Made by a program: the position numbers and the translations under genes
Source: REEB509 sp044370335
Lineage (GTDB): Bacteria > Pseudomonadota > Alphaproteobacteria > Caulobacterales > Aquidulcibacteraceae
NCBI GenBank assembly: GCA_044370335.1
Contig: JBILVS010000104.1
Coordinates: 1-9,524 of the forward strand
DNA length: 9,524 nucleotides
Reading direction: 5' to 3'
Part shown: positions 1 to 5,901 of the stretch, one piece after another
Numbering within the stretch: the first letter of the stretch is position 1
How the letters are laid out: each line of letters opens with the position of its first letter
Notes under the pieces: generated by a model
Database searches by the model: none
Seen by the model: the letters and a program-made list of their open reading frames with translations, nothing else
What the model was told of the DNA's origin: nothing

Positions 1-582
1 CTGGAACTTGAACCGCCCATGTCTGGTTTCGGGAGGGCCTTTCTCGGGACCGGCGTTACGGCGACGGGCCGTCACACAGAGGGAGCTCTCAGGAGGCAAG
101 CATGCGCGACCCCGTTGCCGAACCTGAGCCTCACGACGCCGCCCCGGACGCGGTCGACGGCTGGGCCGGGGCCTTGTGTCGGGCCAACCTTAGGCAAGGA
201 CGACGGGCGCAGGCTTTAGGGGATCGACGAGGAAGGGGGCGCTGTGTGCTCGCCCAGCGGAGACAGGGTGTGGCGCGCCTCTTGGCGCTCCGTGCGGTCG
301 ATCGCAGCGCGGAAAACGATCGTGCCGGGCGGCAGCCGCCGGCGGTCGCGGGCGCGCTGGTGCATGGACCTTGCCCTGGAAGACGCCGACCACGCGGAAA
401 CCTTGAGCGTGGAGGTCGCCGGACTGGACGCGGCTTGGCCGCAGATCCTGCACATCTGCCGGACGGCGTGGGCGGCGGCGCAGACGCTGGAGCGCGCGAA
501 GCCGCCTAGGAAACGCAGACCGGCGTCCAGTTGGCCAGATCCGCGATACACCTTGCGGCGCGTGTGACAGCTGCAAAGGCAG
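1..582. other. Region without a convincing gene, downstream of fpr
   Basis: No open frame in this stretch gives a protein I recognise or one with consistent codon use. Between about 240 and 480 the plus frame 244-567 and the minus frame ending at 216 share the same G/C-rich codon position, so each looks coding in places and neither looks coding throughout. Part of the minus frame (PGTIVFRAAIDRTE, near 340-300) and part of the plus frame (DLALEDADHAETLSVEVAG, near 364-420) each read like protein. The minus frame would have to run into the 3' end of fpr. The stretch may hold a degraded gene, a fast-evolving small protein or untranslated sequence. No tRNA, rRNA or CRISPR structure is visible. 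Confidence 0.5.
102..509 (+). CDS. Doubtful small ORF with a strong RBS, possibly frameshifted
   Basis: An AGGAGG at 91-96, five bases before the ATG at 102, is one of the best ribosome binding sites in the window. The first 30 codons (starting MRDPVAEPEPHDAAPDAVDG) have the G/C third-position preference of the real genes here. After about position 190 that pattern fails in this frame and the translation turns into low-complexity Arg/Gly-rich sequence, while the frame one base over becomes more gene-like from about 220 but is separated by a TAG at 217-219. This could be a real short gene broken by a frameshift near 190-220. It could also be a genuine short protein of unknown type, or a leader. 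I do not recognise any family. Confidence 0.22.
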   Translation: MRDPVAEPEPHDAAPDAVDGWAGALCRANLRQGRRAQALGDRRGRGRCVLAQRRQGVARLLALRAVDRSAENDRAGRQPPAVAGALVHGPCPGRRRPRGNLERGGRRTGRGLAADPAHLPDGVGGGADAGAREAA

Positions 583-1473
583 TCAGCCGACGAAGGCCTT
601 TTCGACAACGACCTGCCCGGGACTGGCGACGCTGCCTTCTTGGAAGCCCAGCGCATCGAGGCGCTTGCGCAGGTCTGCATTCATATCAAGGGAGCCGCAG
701 ATCATGACGCGGTCGGTTTCGGCCGACAGCGGAGCGCCGGTGAGTTCGGCAAAGCGGCCGGGGGCGTCGATTATGGCGGTGATGCGTTCGGTGAGGGTGA
801 AGTCCTCGCGCGTGCAGCTTGCGATATGTTTGAGCTTGCCCGCGACCATCTCACCGACAAGGGGGTCATCCCTAAGAGAGGCCGCCAATTCCAGGCCATA
901 GGTCAGCTCCGCCTTGAGGCGGCAAGTGTGGATCAAGATCACTTCCTCGAAGCGCTCGTAGGCGTCGGGGTCGCGGATCAAGCTCGCGAAGGGGGCGATG
1001 CCGGTGCCGGTGGCGAACATGATCAGCCGTTTGGCCGGGGTGAGGGCGTCAAGGATCAGGGTTCCTGTGGCCTTGCGACCCAACAACACCACGTCGCCGG
1101 GTTGGATTTTTTCAAGCCGCGAGGTCAGGGGCCCGTCGGGGACTTTAATGGAGTAGAACTCCAGCGTGTCGTCCCAGGCGGGACTCGCCACGGAATAGGC
1201 GCGAAGCAGGGGTTTGCCGTCTACCATCAGGCCGATCATCACGAACTCGCCGGAGCGGAAGCGGAAGCTTGAAGGGCGCGTCGTTCGGAAGGCGAAAAGC
1301 CGATCGGTGAAGTGCCGCACGCTGAGGACGGTTTCCTCGGTGGGGGCGTTCGGGGATTTCACAGGCGCGGGGGCGACAGGGACGGTCACGGGTGAGGCAG
1401 CCTTCAGGGTCTCCGCCGTTTCAGCCGCAGGCTGTCTTCGGGGAGGAAACAAGAACTTGAACATTCTGGCCAT
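583..1473 (-). CDS. fpr: Ferredoxin/flavodoxin-NADP(+) reductase
   Basis: This FAD flavoenzyme exchanges electrons between NADPH and ferredoxin or flavodoxin in the cytoplasm, supplying reductant or serving oxidative-stress defence. With the start at 1473 the protein has 296 residues. The FAD domain shows FRSGEFVMIGL and RAYSVASP (about 91-98) and the SIKVPDGPLTSRL segment. The NADP domain shows the ATGTGIAPFASL loop (about 154-165), HTCRLKAELTYG with NADP-phosphate-type arginine, and CGSL (259-262). The protein ends VEKAFVG, close to the Rhodobacter FPR ending from memory but lacking its last few residues. It is longer than the usual 255-275 because of about 45 Ala/Pro-rich N-terminal residues. 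The ATG at 1473 has GAGG 11 bases upstream; a TTG at 1497 and an ATG at 1464 are alternatives. It lies 63 bases after the Hsp70-like gene on the same strand and may be in its operon. Confidence 0.95.
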   Translation of the reverse strand: MARMFKFLFPPRRQPAAETAETLKAASPVTVPVAPAPVKSPNAPTEETVLSVRHFTDRLFAFRTTRPSSFRFRSGEFVMIGLMVDGKPLLRAYSVASPAWDDTLEFYSIKVPDGPLTSRLEKIQPGDVVLLGRKATGTLILDALTPAKRLIMFATGTGIAPFASLIRDPDAYERFEEVILIHTCRLKAELTYGLELAASLRDDPLVGEMVAGKLKHIASCTREDFTLTERITAIIDAPGRFAELTGAPLSAETDRVMICGSLDMNADLRKRLDALGFQEGSVASPGQVVVEKAFVG

Positions 1474-1498
1474 GCCCTGGATTGCCTCAGACCTCAAG

Positions 1499-1520
1499 GC
1501 TCAAGCGCGTCCGCTTAAGC
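1499..1520 (-). other. Intercistronic hairpin between the Hsp70-like gene and fpr
   Basis: GCTCAAGCG (1499-1507) and CGCTTAAGC (1512-1520) are inverted repeats around a 4-base loop. In minus-strand RNA all nine pairs can form, one of them a G-U wobble. No U tract follows, so this is not a classical intrinsic terminator. It could stabilise or process the mRNA, attenuate readthrough into fpr, or bind a protein. It lies upstream of the chosen fpr start and overlaps the area just before the alternative TTG start. Confidence 0.4.
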
Positions 1521-1536
1521 ATGGCATTAGTGGGCC

Positions 1537-2877
1537 TTAGAAGCGCACCCCGCCAGCGATCAGAATGTCGCGCGGCGCAAGGGCCGCCCCCAATGCGATG
1601 GCGATCTTGGCGTAGTGGGGGGCGAGGGCGCCGTTGAACACCGGGTCATGGGCCCAAGGGGGGCAATCGGGCAGCGCGGTCAGGGCGAAACGGGACCCCG
1701 GCGCTTTAGCGCGGCGGATCATGTCTTGGGCGAAGGGCAACGCGGCGCCGCCGCCGGCCAGCGCGAGGCTGAGGCTCTGGGCGTCGGCGGCGCGGGCGGC
1801 TTCGACGGCGGCGGCGAGGCTCTTGGTGAAGGCGGCCGTGACCTCTGAGACTAGGCTTTTGTACAAAGGTCCGCGCTCGACCTCCTTGAGGGTCACAACC
1901 ACGGGCTTGCCGTTAAAGCGCACGGCCATGCGACCCAAATCAAAAAGCGTTTCCTTCTGGGTGCGGATGACGCTGAGCAGGCTGCGCCAGAAAGCGGCTT
2001 GGAGATCGGGCTTTTTGGCGACCGATCCCTTGGCGAGGACGGCGTCCATAACGGCGCGGTCGACGGCGTCGCCGGCGATCGTGAGCACACGGCGGGCGGC
2101 GGCGATCTCCTGGATCGGCTGGCCGGGGGCTGCGATATAGGCCCCGATATCGGTGGTGCCGGCGCCGATATCGACCACGAGCAGCCGTTCAGGAACGGGC
2201 AAGGGATCGGGCAGGAAGCCGATGGCGACGGCGGTGGCTTCAAACAACCCGCCATCGACGAAGACCGGGGCGGGATTGGCTTTGAGGGCTCGATGGGCGG
2301 CCTCATAGGTCAGGGGCTTTCGCCAAAACCCTGCGCCAAGGGCGGCGAGGGCGCCGCGGGCTGCGGCGAACAGGTCGCGGATAAAGGCGTGATCAGCGGC
2401 GGTTCGGTCAGTGTACCAGCCCGGCCGAGTGTAGCGGAGCTGGGCTTGGGCCGCGCCGGCTGGGCCTTGGGGATCGAAGGCTTCATCGACCAGGCCCAAG
2501 AGGTAGGCCAAATAGAGCACGATCAGTTCGCGATAGACGAAGGCGCTGTCGGGATCGATGAGGCGATTGGGGCGGGAGGCCGTCACCGCGGTGAGGTCGG
2601 CGGCGCCGAGAAGCAGCTTGAAAGACCGGAGGGGCTCCCGCTTCGGACCGGCATTGGCTGCCCGCTCCTGGGCGAGGGGGCCGAACGTCACCTCGCCTTG
2701 GTTGAGAAACACGATGGAGGGCGCGAGCATCGGCGAGGGCGCGCCGGCGACGGCGCCGAGGGCCAGGGCGCGGACCTGGCGGCGGGCGTCAGCGGGACTG
2801 AGACCGTCCGGCACGGCGGCGGCCTTGGAAAAAGCCGTGCCGAAATCGACGCTGACAATCCACCCCGAGGCGCTCAT
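1537..2877 (-). CDS. Hsp70-family ATPase consisting only of the nucleotide-binding domain
   Basis: The 446-residue cytosolic protein of the Hsp70/actin/sugar-kinase fold can be matched to the DnaK ATPase domain along its length. Phosphate-1 loop: VDFGTAFSK (10-18). The lysine of DnaK K70 corresponds to K87 in SFKLLLG. EATAVAIG (213-220) matches DnaK EPTAAALAYG, with E213 as the catalytic glutamate. Phosphate-2 loop: DIGAGTTD (236-243), with both aspartates. The GGxxxD segment is IAGDAVD (267-273). The adenosine-binding lysine region is RTQKETLF (305-312) and the adenosine motif LAGGGAALP (373-381). It ends at AIALGAALAPRD plus about ten residues, where DnaK continues into its linker and peptide-binding domain, so no substrate-binding domain is present. 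The ATG overlaps the stop of the upstream GrpE-like gene (ATGA) and has no Shine-Dalgarno sequence, so translation is probably coupled. The family call is strong; the cellular role is unknown. Confidence 0.88.
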   Translation of the reverse strand: MSASGWIVSVDFGTAFSKAAAVPDGLSPADARRQVRALALGAVAGAPSPMLAPSIVFLNQGEVTFGPLAQERAANAGPKREPLRSFKLLLGAADLTAVTASRPNRLIDPDSAFVYRELIVLYLAYLLGLVDEAFDPQGPAGAAQAQLRYTRPGWYTDRTAADHAFIRDLFAAARGALAALGAGFWRKPLTYEAAHRALKANPAPVFVDGGLFEATAVAIGFLPDPLPVPERLLVVDIGAGTTDIGAYIAAPGQPIQEIAAARRVLTIAGDAVDRAVMDAVLAKGSVAKKPDLQAAFWRSLLSVIRTQKETLFDLGRMAVRFNGKPVVVTLKEVERGPLYKSLVSEVTAAFTKSLAAAVEAARAADAQSLSLALAGGGAALPFAQDMIRRAKAPGSRFALTALPDCPPWAHDPVFNGALAPHYAKIAIALGAALAPRDILIAGGVRF

Positions 2878-3437
2878 GCGGGGGGCTTTCGCCGCAGCGG
2901 TGATTTGGCGGGGACGGGCCTGGACGCCGCTTTCGCGCGGTTGGCCTGGGGGGGCGCCTGACGCGGAGACGAAGGCTTAGCTGTCCGCTGGGGTTTCACT
3001 TCGGCGGGGATCAGGACCTGTCGGCCCAACGCCACGCCGGGGCCGGTGACTTTGACTGCGGCGGCTTTGGCGACCTCGCCTTTCACCGGGCGGTGGCGCT
3101 TGGGGTCAAAGCTTGCTTCAGCACCGGGAGAGCCGAAAAGGCTCAGGCCTCGCGCCTTGGCGGCCCGCAAGAGGCCTTGGGTTAACAGGAGCGCTTCGCC
3201 GTCGAGGGCGTCGCAGGCCTCGATCAGGGCCTTGTCCTTGCGGCGGGCCAGCTTGCGGCGCAGAGCGTGGAGGCCCCTTTCCACGCGGCTTTGAGCGATC
3301 AAGGCTTCAGCGAGGGCCAAGTCGGCCTCCGCCCAGGCCTCGGCCGTCAGGACCTCAGCAGCCGGGGCCGGCGCGGCCTTGGCTTTGCCGGTCGCGGAGG
3401 ACTTCTTGGCGGCGGAGGAGGCTTGTTTTTTCACCAC
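2874..3437 (-). CDS. Small basic protein with a GrpE-like domain, partner of the Hsp70-like ATPase
   Basis: This 187-residue protein has a Lys/Ala-rich N-terminal tail (1-27), two or three helices rich in Ala, Leu and Arg (31-98), a small beta-type domain (about 105-148) and a Pro/Lys/Arg-rich C-terminal tail (149-187). The middle resembles the end of GrpE, the nucleotide exchange factor of DnaK. GLLRAAKARGLSLFG corresponds to the helix before the beta domain, ASFDPKRHRPV (109-118) to GrpE FDPNxHEAV, and GVALGRQVLIPAEV (134-147) to GrpE GYxLGxRVLRPAxV. The usual long GrpE coiled coil is missing. An in-frame TGA at 3441-3443 forces the start to GTG 3437 or GTG 3434. No Shine-Dalgarno sequence precedes it. 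Gene coupling to an Hsp70-like ATPase supports an exchange-factor or dedicated-partner role. That role is my inference from pattern matching and would be hard to find with a simple search. Confidence 0.68.
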   Translation of the reverse strand: MVKKQASSAAKKSSATGKAKAAPAPAAEVLTAEAWAEADLALAEALIAQSRVERGLHALRRKLARRKDKALIEACDALDGEALLLTQGLLRAAKARGLSLFGSPGAEASFDPKRHRPVKGEVAKAAAVKVTGPGVALGRQVLIPAEVKPQRTAKPSSPRQAPPQANRAKAASRPVPAKSPLRRKPPA

Positions 3438-3558
3438 AGATCAAGGTTCTAGGAAATGGAAGGCTGATGCAACGGGCTCACCGTTACACTGGGGGCGCGG
3501 CATTGGCCGCAGTCTTTTCGGAAGATGCAAGCCCACAATACAAAGCAGGCGCCGAGGC

Positions 3559-3568
3559 GGGAAATGTC
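3559..3568 (-). repeat. Isolated copy of the GACATTTCCC motif
   Basis: GGGAAATGTC here is the exact reverse complement of the left arm GACATTTCCC at 3673-3682. It has no partner arm at the same spacing, so it may be a single half-site or an auxiliary operator nearer the minus-strand genes. Confidence 0.4.
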
Positions 3569-3624
3569 GCTCGCCCACCGGGCGCGCGCGCTCCTGTCTT
3601 GCACATGCCGGGCGGGTCTGACCT

Positions 3625-3645
3625 TGACCTTTGGTTCTTAGGTCA
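3625..3645. promoter_or_regulatory. Operator-like inverted repeat TGACCT-N9-AGGTCA
   Basis: Perfect six-base arms at 3625-3630 and 3640-3645 flank nine bases and overlap the best -35 candidate (TTGACC at 3624). Related GGTC/GACC words occur nearby: GGTCTGACC at 3615-3623 and TGACGACC at 3653-3660. The arrangement suits a dimeric repressor or activator site. No cognate regulator gene is present in the window. Confidence 0.35.
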
Positions 3646-3672
3646 GTGTGATTGACGACCATCAATGTTCGG

Positions 3673-3709
3673 GACATTTCCCTGATCCGGGGGAATGTCT
3701 TTAGGATCA
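3673..3709 (+). promoter_or_regulatory. Interlocked inverted repeats before the BY-kinase-like gene; operator or structured leader
   Basis: GACATTTCCC (3673-3682) and GGGGAATGTC (3690-3699) can form a 10-pair stem in plus-strand RNA, with one U-G wobble, closing a 7-base loop TGATCCG. TGATCC from that loop (3683-3688) is also perfectly complementary to GGATCA at 3704-3709, just beyond the stem. The second arm includes most of AGGA (3703-3706), the only Shine-Dalgarno-like sequence before the ATG at 3720. As RNA this is either two alternative hairpins or a strained pseudoknot able to hide the ribosome binding site. As DNA the first repeat is a good operator candidate. Confidence 0.42.
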
Positions 3710-3719
3710 ACTGGCGCGC

Positions 3720-4784
3720 ATGATGCGAGATCACGGGGCAGGGAGCGGCTGGCGTTTCAAACGCTCCTTGCGTCGCGGCGGCGGGGGCGCGGTTTTGGCG
3801 CGGGCTTGGCCGTTTCTGCTGAGCGCCGGGATCGCCGGGGGGGGCGCCGGGGGCGGGTGGGCGTTTCTGCAGCCGGGACTGTTTGCGTCCCTTGGGACTG
3901 CCGGTCCAACCCTCTGGGCGGCGGCGGCGGGCGCCGGGGCTTGTCTGGGACTGATCTTGGGGATCCTGCTGGCGCTTGTGCGGGCGCCCGCGCGGCTGGC
4001 GGCGACCACAGCGGACCGGCTCGAAGCCATCGCGGAGGCGCCCGTTCTGGCGCTCGCGCCGTTCCTGAGCGCGCGGGATTTACGGTCTGTGGCGCCGGAC
4101 CTGCGCTATCCGGGGGGGCTTATCGTGAGCGCGCCCGAGTCTGTGTTTGCGCAGGCGATTCGGACCGCAGCGGGGAGTATCGGGCGGTGGCGCGCGGGGG
4201 AAGCCGGGCTTTCGGTGGCGATGATCGCCGCAGCGCCCCGAGAGGGGACAAGTTCATTGGCTCTGGCCCTGGCGCGGGCGGCGGCGGCGGCGGGCAAACG
4301 CGTTGCGCTGGTGGACGCCGATCCGCGGGAGCGGAGCCTGAGCGTGCTGTTGGAGCTCGATCAGGGTCGGGGGTTGTGGACGGCGCTGGATGAACCGCTG
4401 GACGATCCCGGTGGGGCGGGGCTTCTTGAAGGGCACATGGCGCAGGACGCCTTCACCAGTCTGATCATTCTGCCGCAAGGGGAGGGCTCGTCGTCGACGC
4501 GGGAGCTTTACGGGCATCCGCGACTGCCTGCCCTGCTGGCGGGGCTTAAGGCGCGGTTTGATCTTGTGGTGCTGGATTGCGGGCCGGTGGGGCTTGTGGA
4601 TGGGCGGTTGACGGCGACGCAGGCCGATGCGGTGGTTCTTGTCGCCGCGTGGAACGCCACCTTGGTGCGGCATTTGGCCGTGGCGCGGCGGGGGCTGGAG
4701 CGGCTGGGCGCCGTCGTGCCCGGGGTGATCGTGAACGGGCTTGGGGAAGCAGCGGTTCGGCGGTGGCTGCAGGCCACATCTTAA
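3720..4784 (+). CDS. Membrane CpsD/CapB-like ATPase (BY-kinase fold) lacking the Walker A lysine
   Basis: This 354-residue protein resembles the C-terminal half of Wzz/Wzc or GumC-type exopolysaccharide co-polymerases. Two hydrophobic segments (about 29-58 and 64-88) are followed by a cytoplasmic linker (LEAIAEAPVLALAP, then FAQAIRTAAGSI, like the FxEAxRxLRxNL of that family) and a MinD/ParA-like P-loop domain. The A' motif VALVDAD (195-201) and Walker B LVVLDC (282-287) are clear. The Walker A position reads AAAPREGTSS (170-179) where the family has PGEGKS/T, so the lysine that contacts ATP phosphate is Thr. There is no tyrosine cluster at the C terminus. It may be a pseudo-kinase or scaffold for polysaccharide export or envelope assembly; no transporter, polymerase or glycosyltransferase gene is nearby. 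The start is ATG 3720 or 3723, with AGGA 13 bases upstream. Confidence 0.75.
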   Translation: MMRDHGAGSGWRFKRSLRRGGGGAVLARAWPFLLSAGIAGGGAGGGWAFLQPGLFASLGTAGPTLWAAAAGAGACLGLILGILLALVRAPARLAATTADRLEAIAEAPVLALAPFLSARDLRSVAPDLRYPGGLIVSAPESVFAQAIRTAAGSIGRWRAGEAGLSVAMIAAAPREGTSSLALALARAAAAAGKRVALVDADPRERSLSVLLELDQGRGLWTALDEPLDDPGGAGLLEGHMAQDAFTSLIILPQGEGSSSTRELYGHPRLPALLAGLKARFDLVVLDCGPVGLVDGRLTATQADAVVLVAAWNATLVRHLAVARRGLERLGAVVPGVIVNGLGEAAVRRWLQATS

Positions 4785-4846
4785 CCTTGCGATCGGGCGT
4801 TTGGGCGGATTGACGGGACGGGCCCGGACGGGCAACCCCCTCGGCC
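4785..4846 (+). promoter_or_regulatory. Short gap before mch
   Basis: These 62 bases hold a TTGACG at 4811 but no matching -10 and no ribosome binding site before the ATG pair at 4847/4850. mch may be cotranscribed with the upstream gene or use a promoter I cannot define. Confidence 0.2.
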
Positions 4847-5896
4847 ATGATGAAATCAAATCCCGGCCATTTCTTCGAAGACTTCCGCGGCGGTCAGGTG
4901 TTGCGGCACGCCACACCGCGAACCGTCACCGATGGGGATGCGTCGCTTTACCTTGCGCTGACGGGCTCGCGCTATGCGCTGTTCTGTGCGGACGCCTTTG
5001 CTCAGGGCTGCGGGCTGCCTGGGGCGCCTGTCGATCCGCTTTTGGTGTTTCATCTGGTGTTCGGCAAAAGCGTGCCGGATATTTCGCTCAATGCGGTGGC
5101 CAATCTCGGCTACGCCGATGGGCGGTTTCTGCGGCCGGTGCAGGTCGGCGACACGCTTCGGGCTGAGAGCGAGGTTATCGGGCGCAAGGAAAACTCCAAC
5201 GGCAAAACCGGTGTGGTTTATGTCCGCACCCGCGGCCTGAACCAGCATGAAGAGCCGGTGTTGGAGTATGTGCGCTGGGTGATGGTGAACAAGCGCGACG
5301 CCGCAGCGCCCGCGCCGGCGCCGGTGACGCCGGACCTGCCTGCGGCTGTGACCGCAGACCGGCTGATCGCGCCGGACGGGCTGACGGGCCAGGATTATGA
5401 CTTCGGGCTCGGGGGCTCGCCGTTCGCCTACGACGATTACGTCGTTGGCGAAAAGATCGATCACGTCGACGGCATGACCGTGGAAGAGGCGGAACATCAG
5501 ATCGCGACCCGGCTCTATCAGAACACGGCCAAGGTCCATTTCGACGGGCTGGCGCAGGCGTCGTCGCGGTTCGGCAAGAGGCTGATCTATGGGGGTGTGG
5601 CGATTTCGTTGGCCCGGGCGCTGGCGTTCAATGGTCTGGCGAACGCTGCGGCGATGCTCGCGATCAACGCCGGGCGGCACGTGAACCCGTTGTTTGCGGG
5701 GGATACGGTTTATGCCTGGAGCGAAGTCCTGGACAAGGCGGAGCTGACGCCAAGCCTTGGGGCGCTGCGGCTGCGGCTAGTCGCGCTGAAGAACAAGCCT
5801 GCGACGGGGTTCCCCTATAAGACCGAAGCTGGGGAGTATGACCCGGCGGTGATCCTGGATTTTGACTATTGGGCGGCGATCCCGAAGCGGGGGTGA
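4847..5896 (+). CDS. mch: Mesaconyl-CoA hydratase (beta-methylmalyl-CoA dehydratase)
   Basis: The enzyme reversibly hydrates mesaconyl-C1-CoA to beta-methylmalyl-CoA in the ethylmalonyl-CoA pathway, which lets organisms without isocitrate lyase grow on acetate and other C2 sources. It is cytosolic. The 349 residues make a double hotdog (MaoC-type) protein, as expected for the family at about 343. The first domain covers about 8-150 with family-typical NPGHFFEDF, HATPRTVTDGD, GKSVPDISLNAVANLGYA and KENSNGKTGVVYVRT. A Pro/Ala linker follows (152-168). The second domain covers about 195-345, with the hydratase-like NTAKVHFD (226-233), RFGKRLIYGGVAISLARA and HVNPLFAGDTVYAWSEV. Homologues I remember begin MKTNPG, which favours the second ATG at 4850; neither ATG has a Shine-Dalgarno sequence. 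It lies upstream of sdhCDA on the same strand, an arrangement I know from Rhodobacter relatives. Confidence 0.93.
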   Translation: MMKSNPGHFFEDFRGGQVLRHATPRTVTDGDASLYLALTGSRYALFCADAFAQGCGLPGAPVDPLLVFHLVFGKSVPDISLNAVANLGYADGRFLRPVQVGDTLRAESEVIGRKENSNGKTGVVYVRTRGLNQHEEPVLEYVRWVMVNKRDAAAPAPAPVTPDLPAAVTADRLIAPDGLTGQDYDFGLGGSPFAYDDYVVGEKIDHVDGMTVEEAEHQIATRLYQNTAKVHFDGLAQASSRFGKRLIYGGVAISLARALAFNGLANAAAMLAINAGRHVNPLFAGDTVYAWSEVLDKAELTPSLGALRLRLVALKNKPATGFPYKTEAGEYDPAVILDFDYWAAIPKRG

Positions 5897-5901
5897 AGGC
5901 G

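Larger units (their letters stand above)
3438..3719. promoter_or_regulatory. Divergent control region between the GrpE-like/Hsp70-like unit and the BY-kinase-like gene
   Basis: No credible gene lies here, and the region must hold promoters for both directions. Towards the plus strand, TTGACC (3624-3629) with TGTGAT (3647-3652) at 17 bases is a plausible but imperfect promoter. TTGACG (3652-3657) is a second -35-like element without a clear -10. Towards the minus strand, a weak TAGAAC element sits at 3453-3448, close to the GTG start, which would give a nearly leaderless transcript. The region contains three copies of one 10-base motif and at least three inverted repeats, listed separately. 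Transcription starts cannot be fixed from sequence. Confidence 0.55.

Noticed and set aside
571..582. CTGC-AAAG-GCAG stem just after the fpr stop
   Set aside because: Four perfect pairs, longer only with a bulge, and no U tract; too weak to call a terminator.
216..680. 154-codon minus-strand frame downstream of fpr
   Set aside because: It overlaps about 100 bases of the fpr 3' end in another frame and its first part is Ser/Cys-rich shadow sequence; only its last part looks at all protein-like.
1999..2961. 320-codon open frame on the plus strand
   Set aside because: It is antisense to the Hsp70-like gene, whose motifs are unmistakable; the translation is Gly/Glu-rich shadow sequence with no family features.
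3425..3431. T run as an intrinsic terminator
   Set aside because: It is the Lys-Lys codons at the start of the GrpE-like gene read on the opposite strand, with no stem beside it.
3441..3734. 97-codon minus-strand frame filling the divergent region
   Set aside because: Poor codon use, no ribosome binding site, and it would cover the promoters and repeats that the flanking genes need.
4780..4786. TTAACC at the end of the BY-kinase-like gene as a second CtrA site
   Set aside because: No TTAA seven bases away; it is a half-site overlapping the stop codon.
4856..5680. 274-codon open frame on the minus strand
   Set aside because: It is antisense to mch; no ribosome binding site or recognisable domain.
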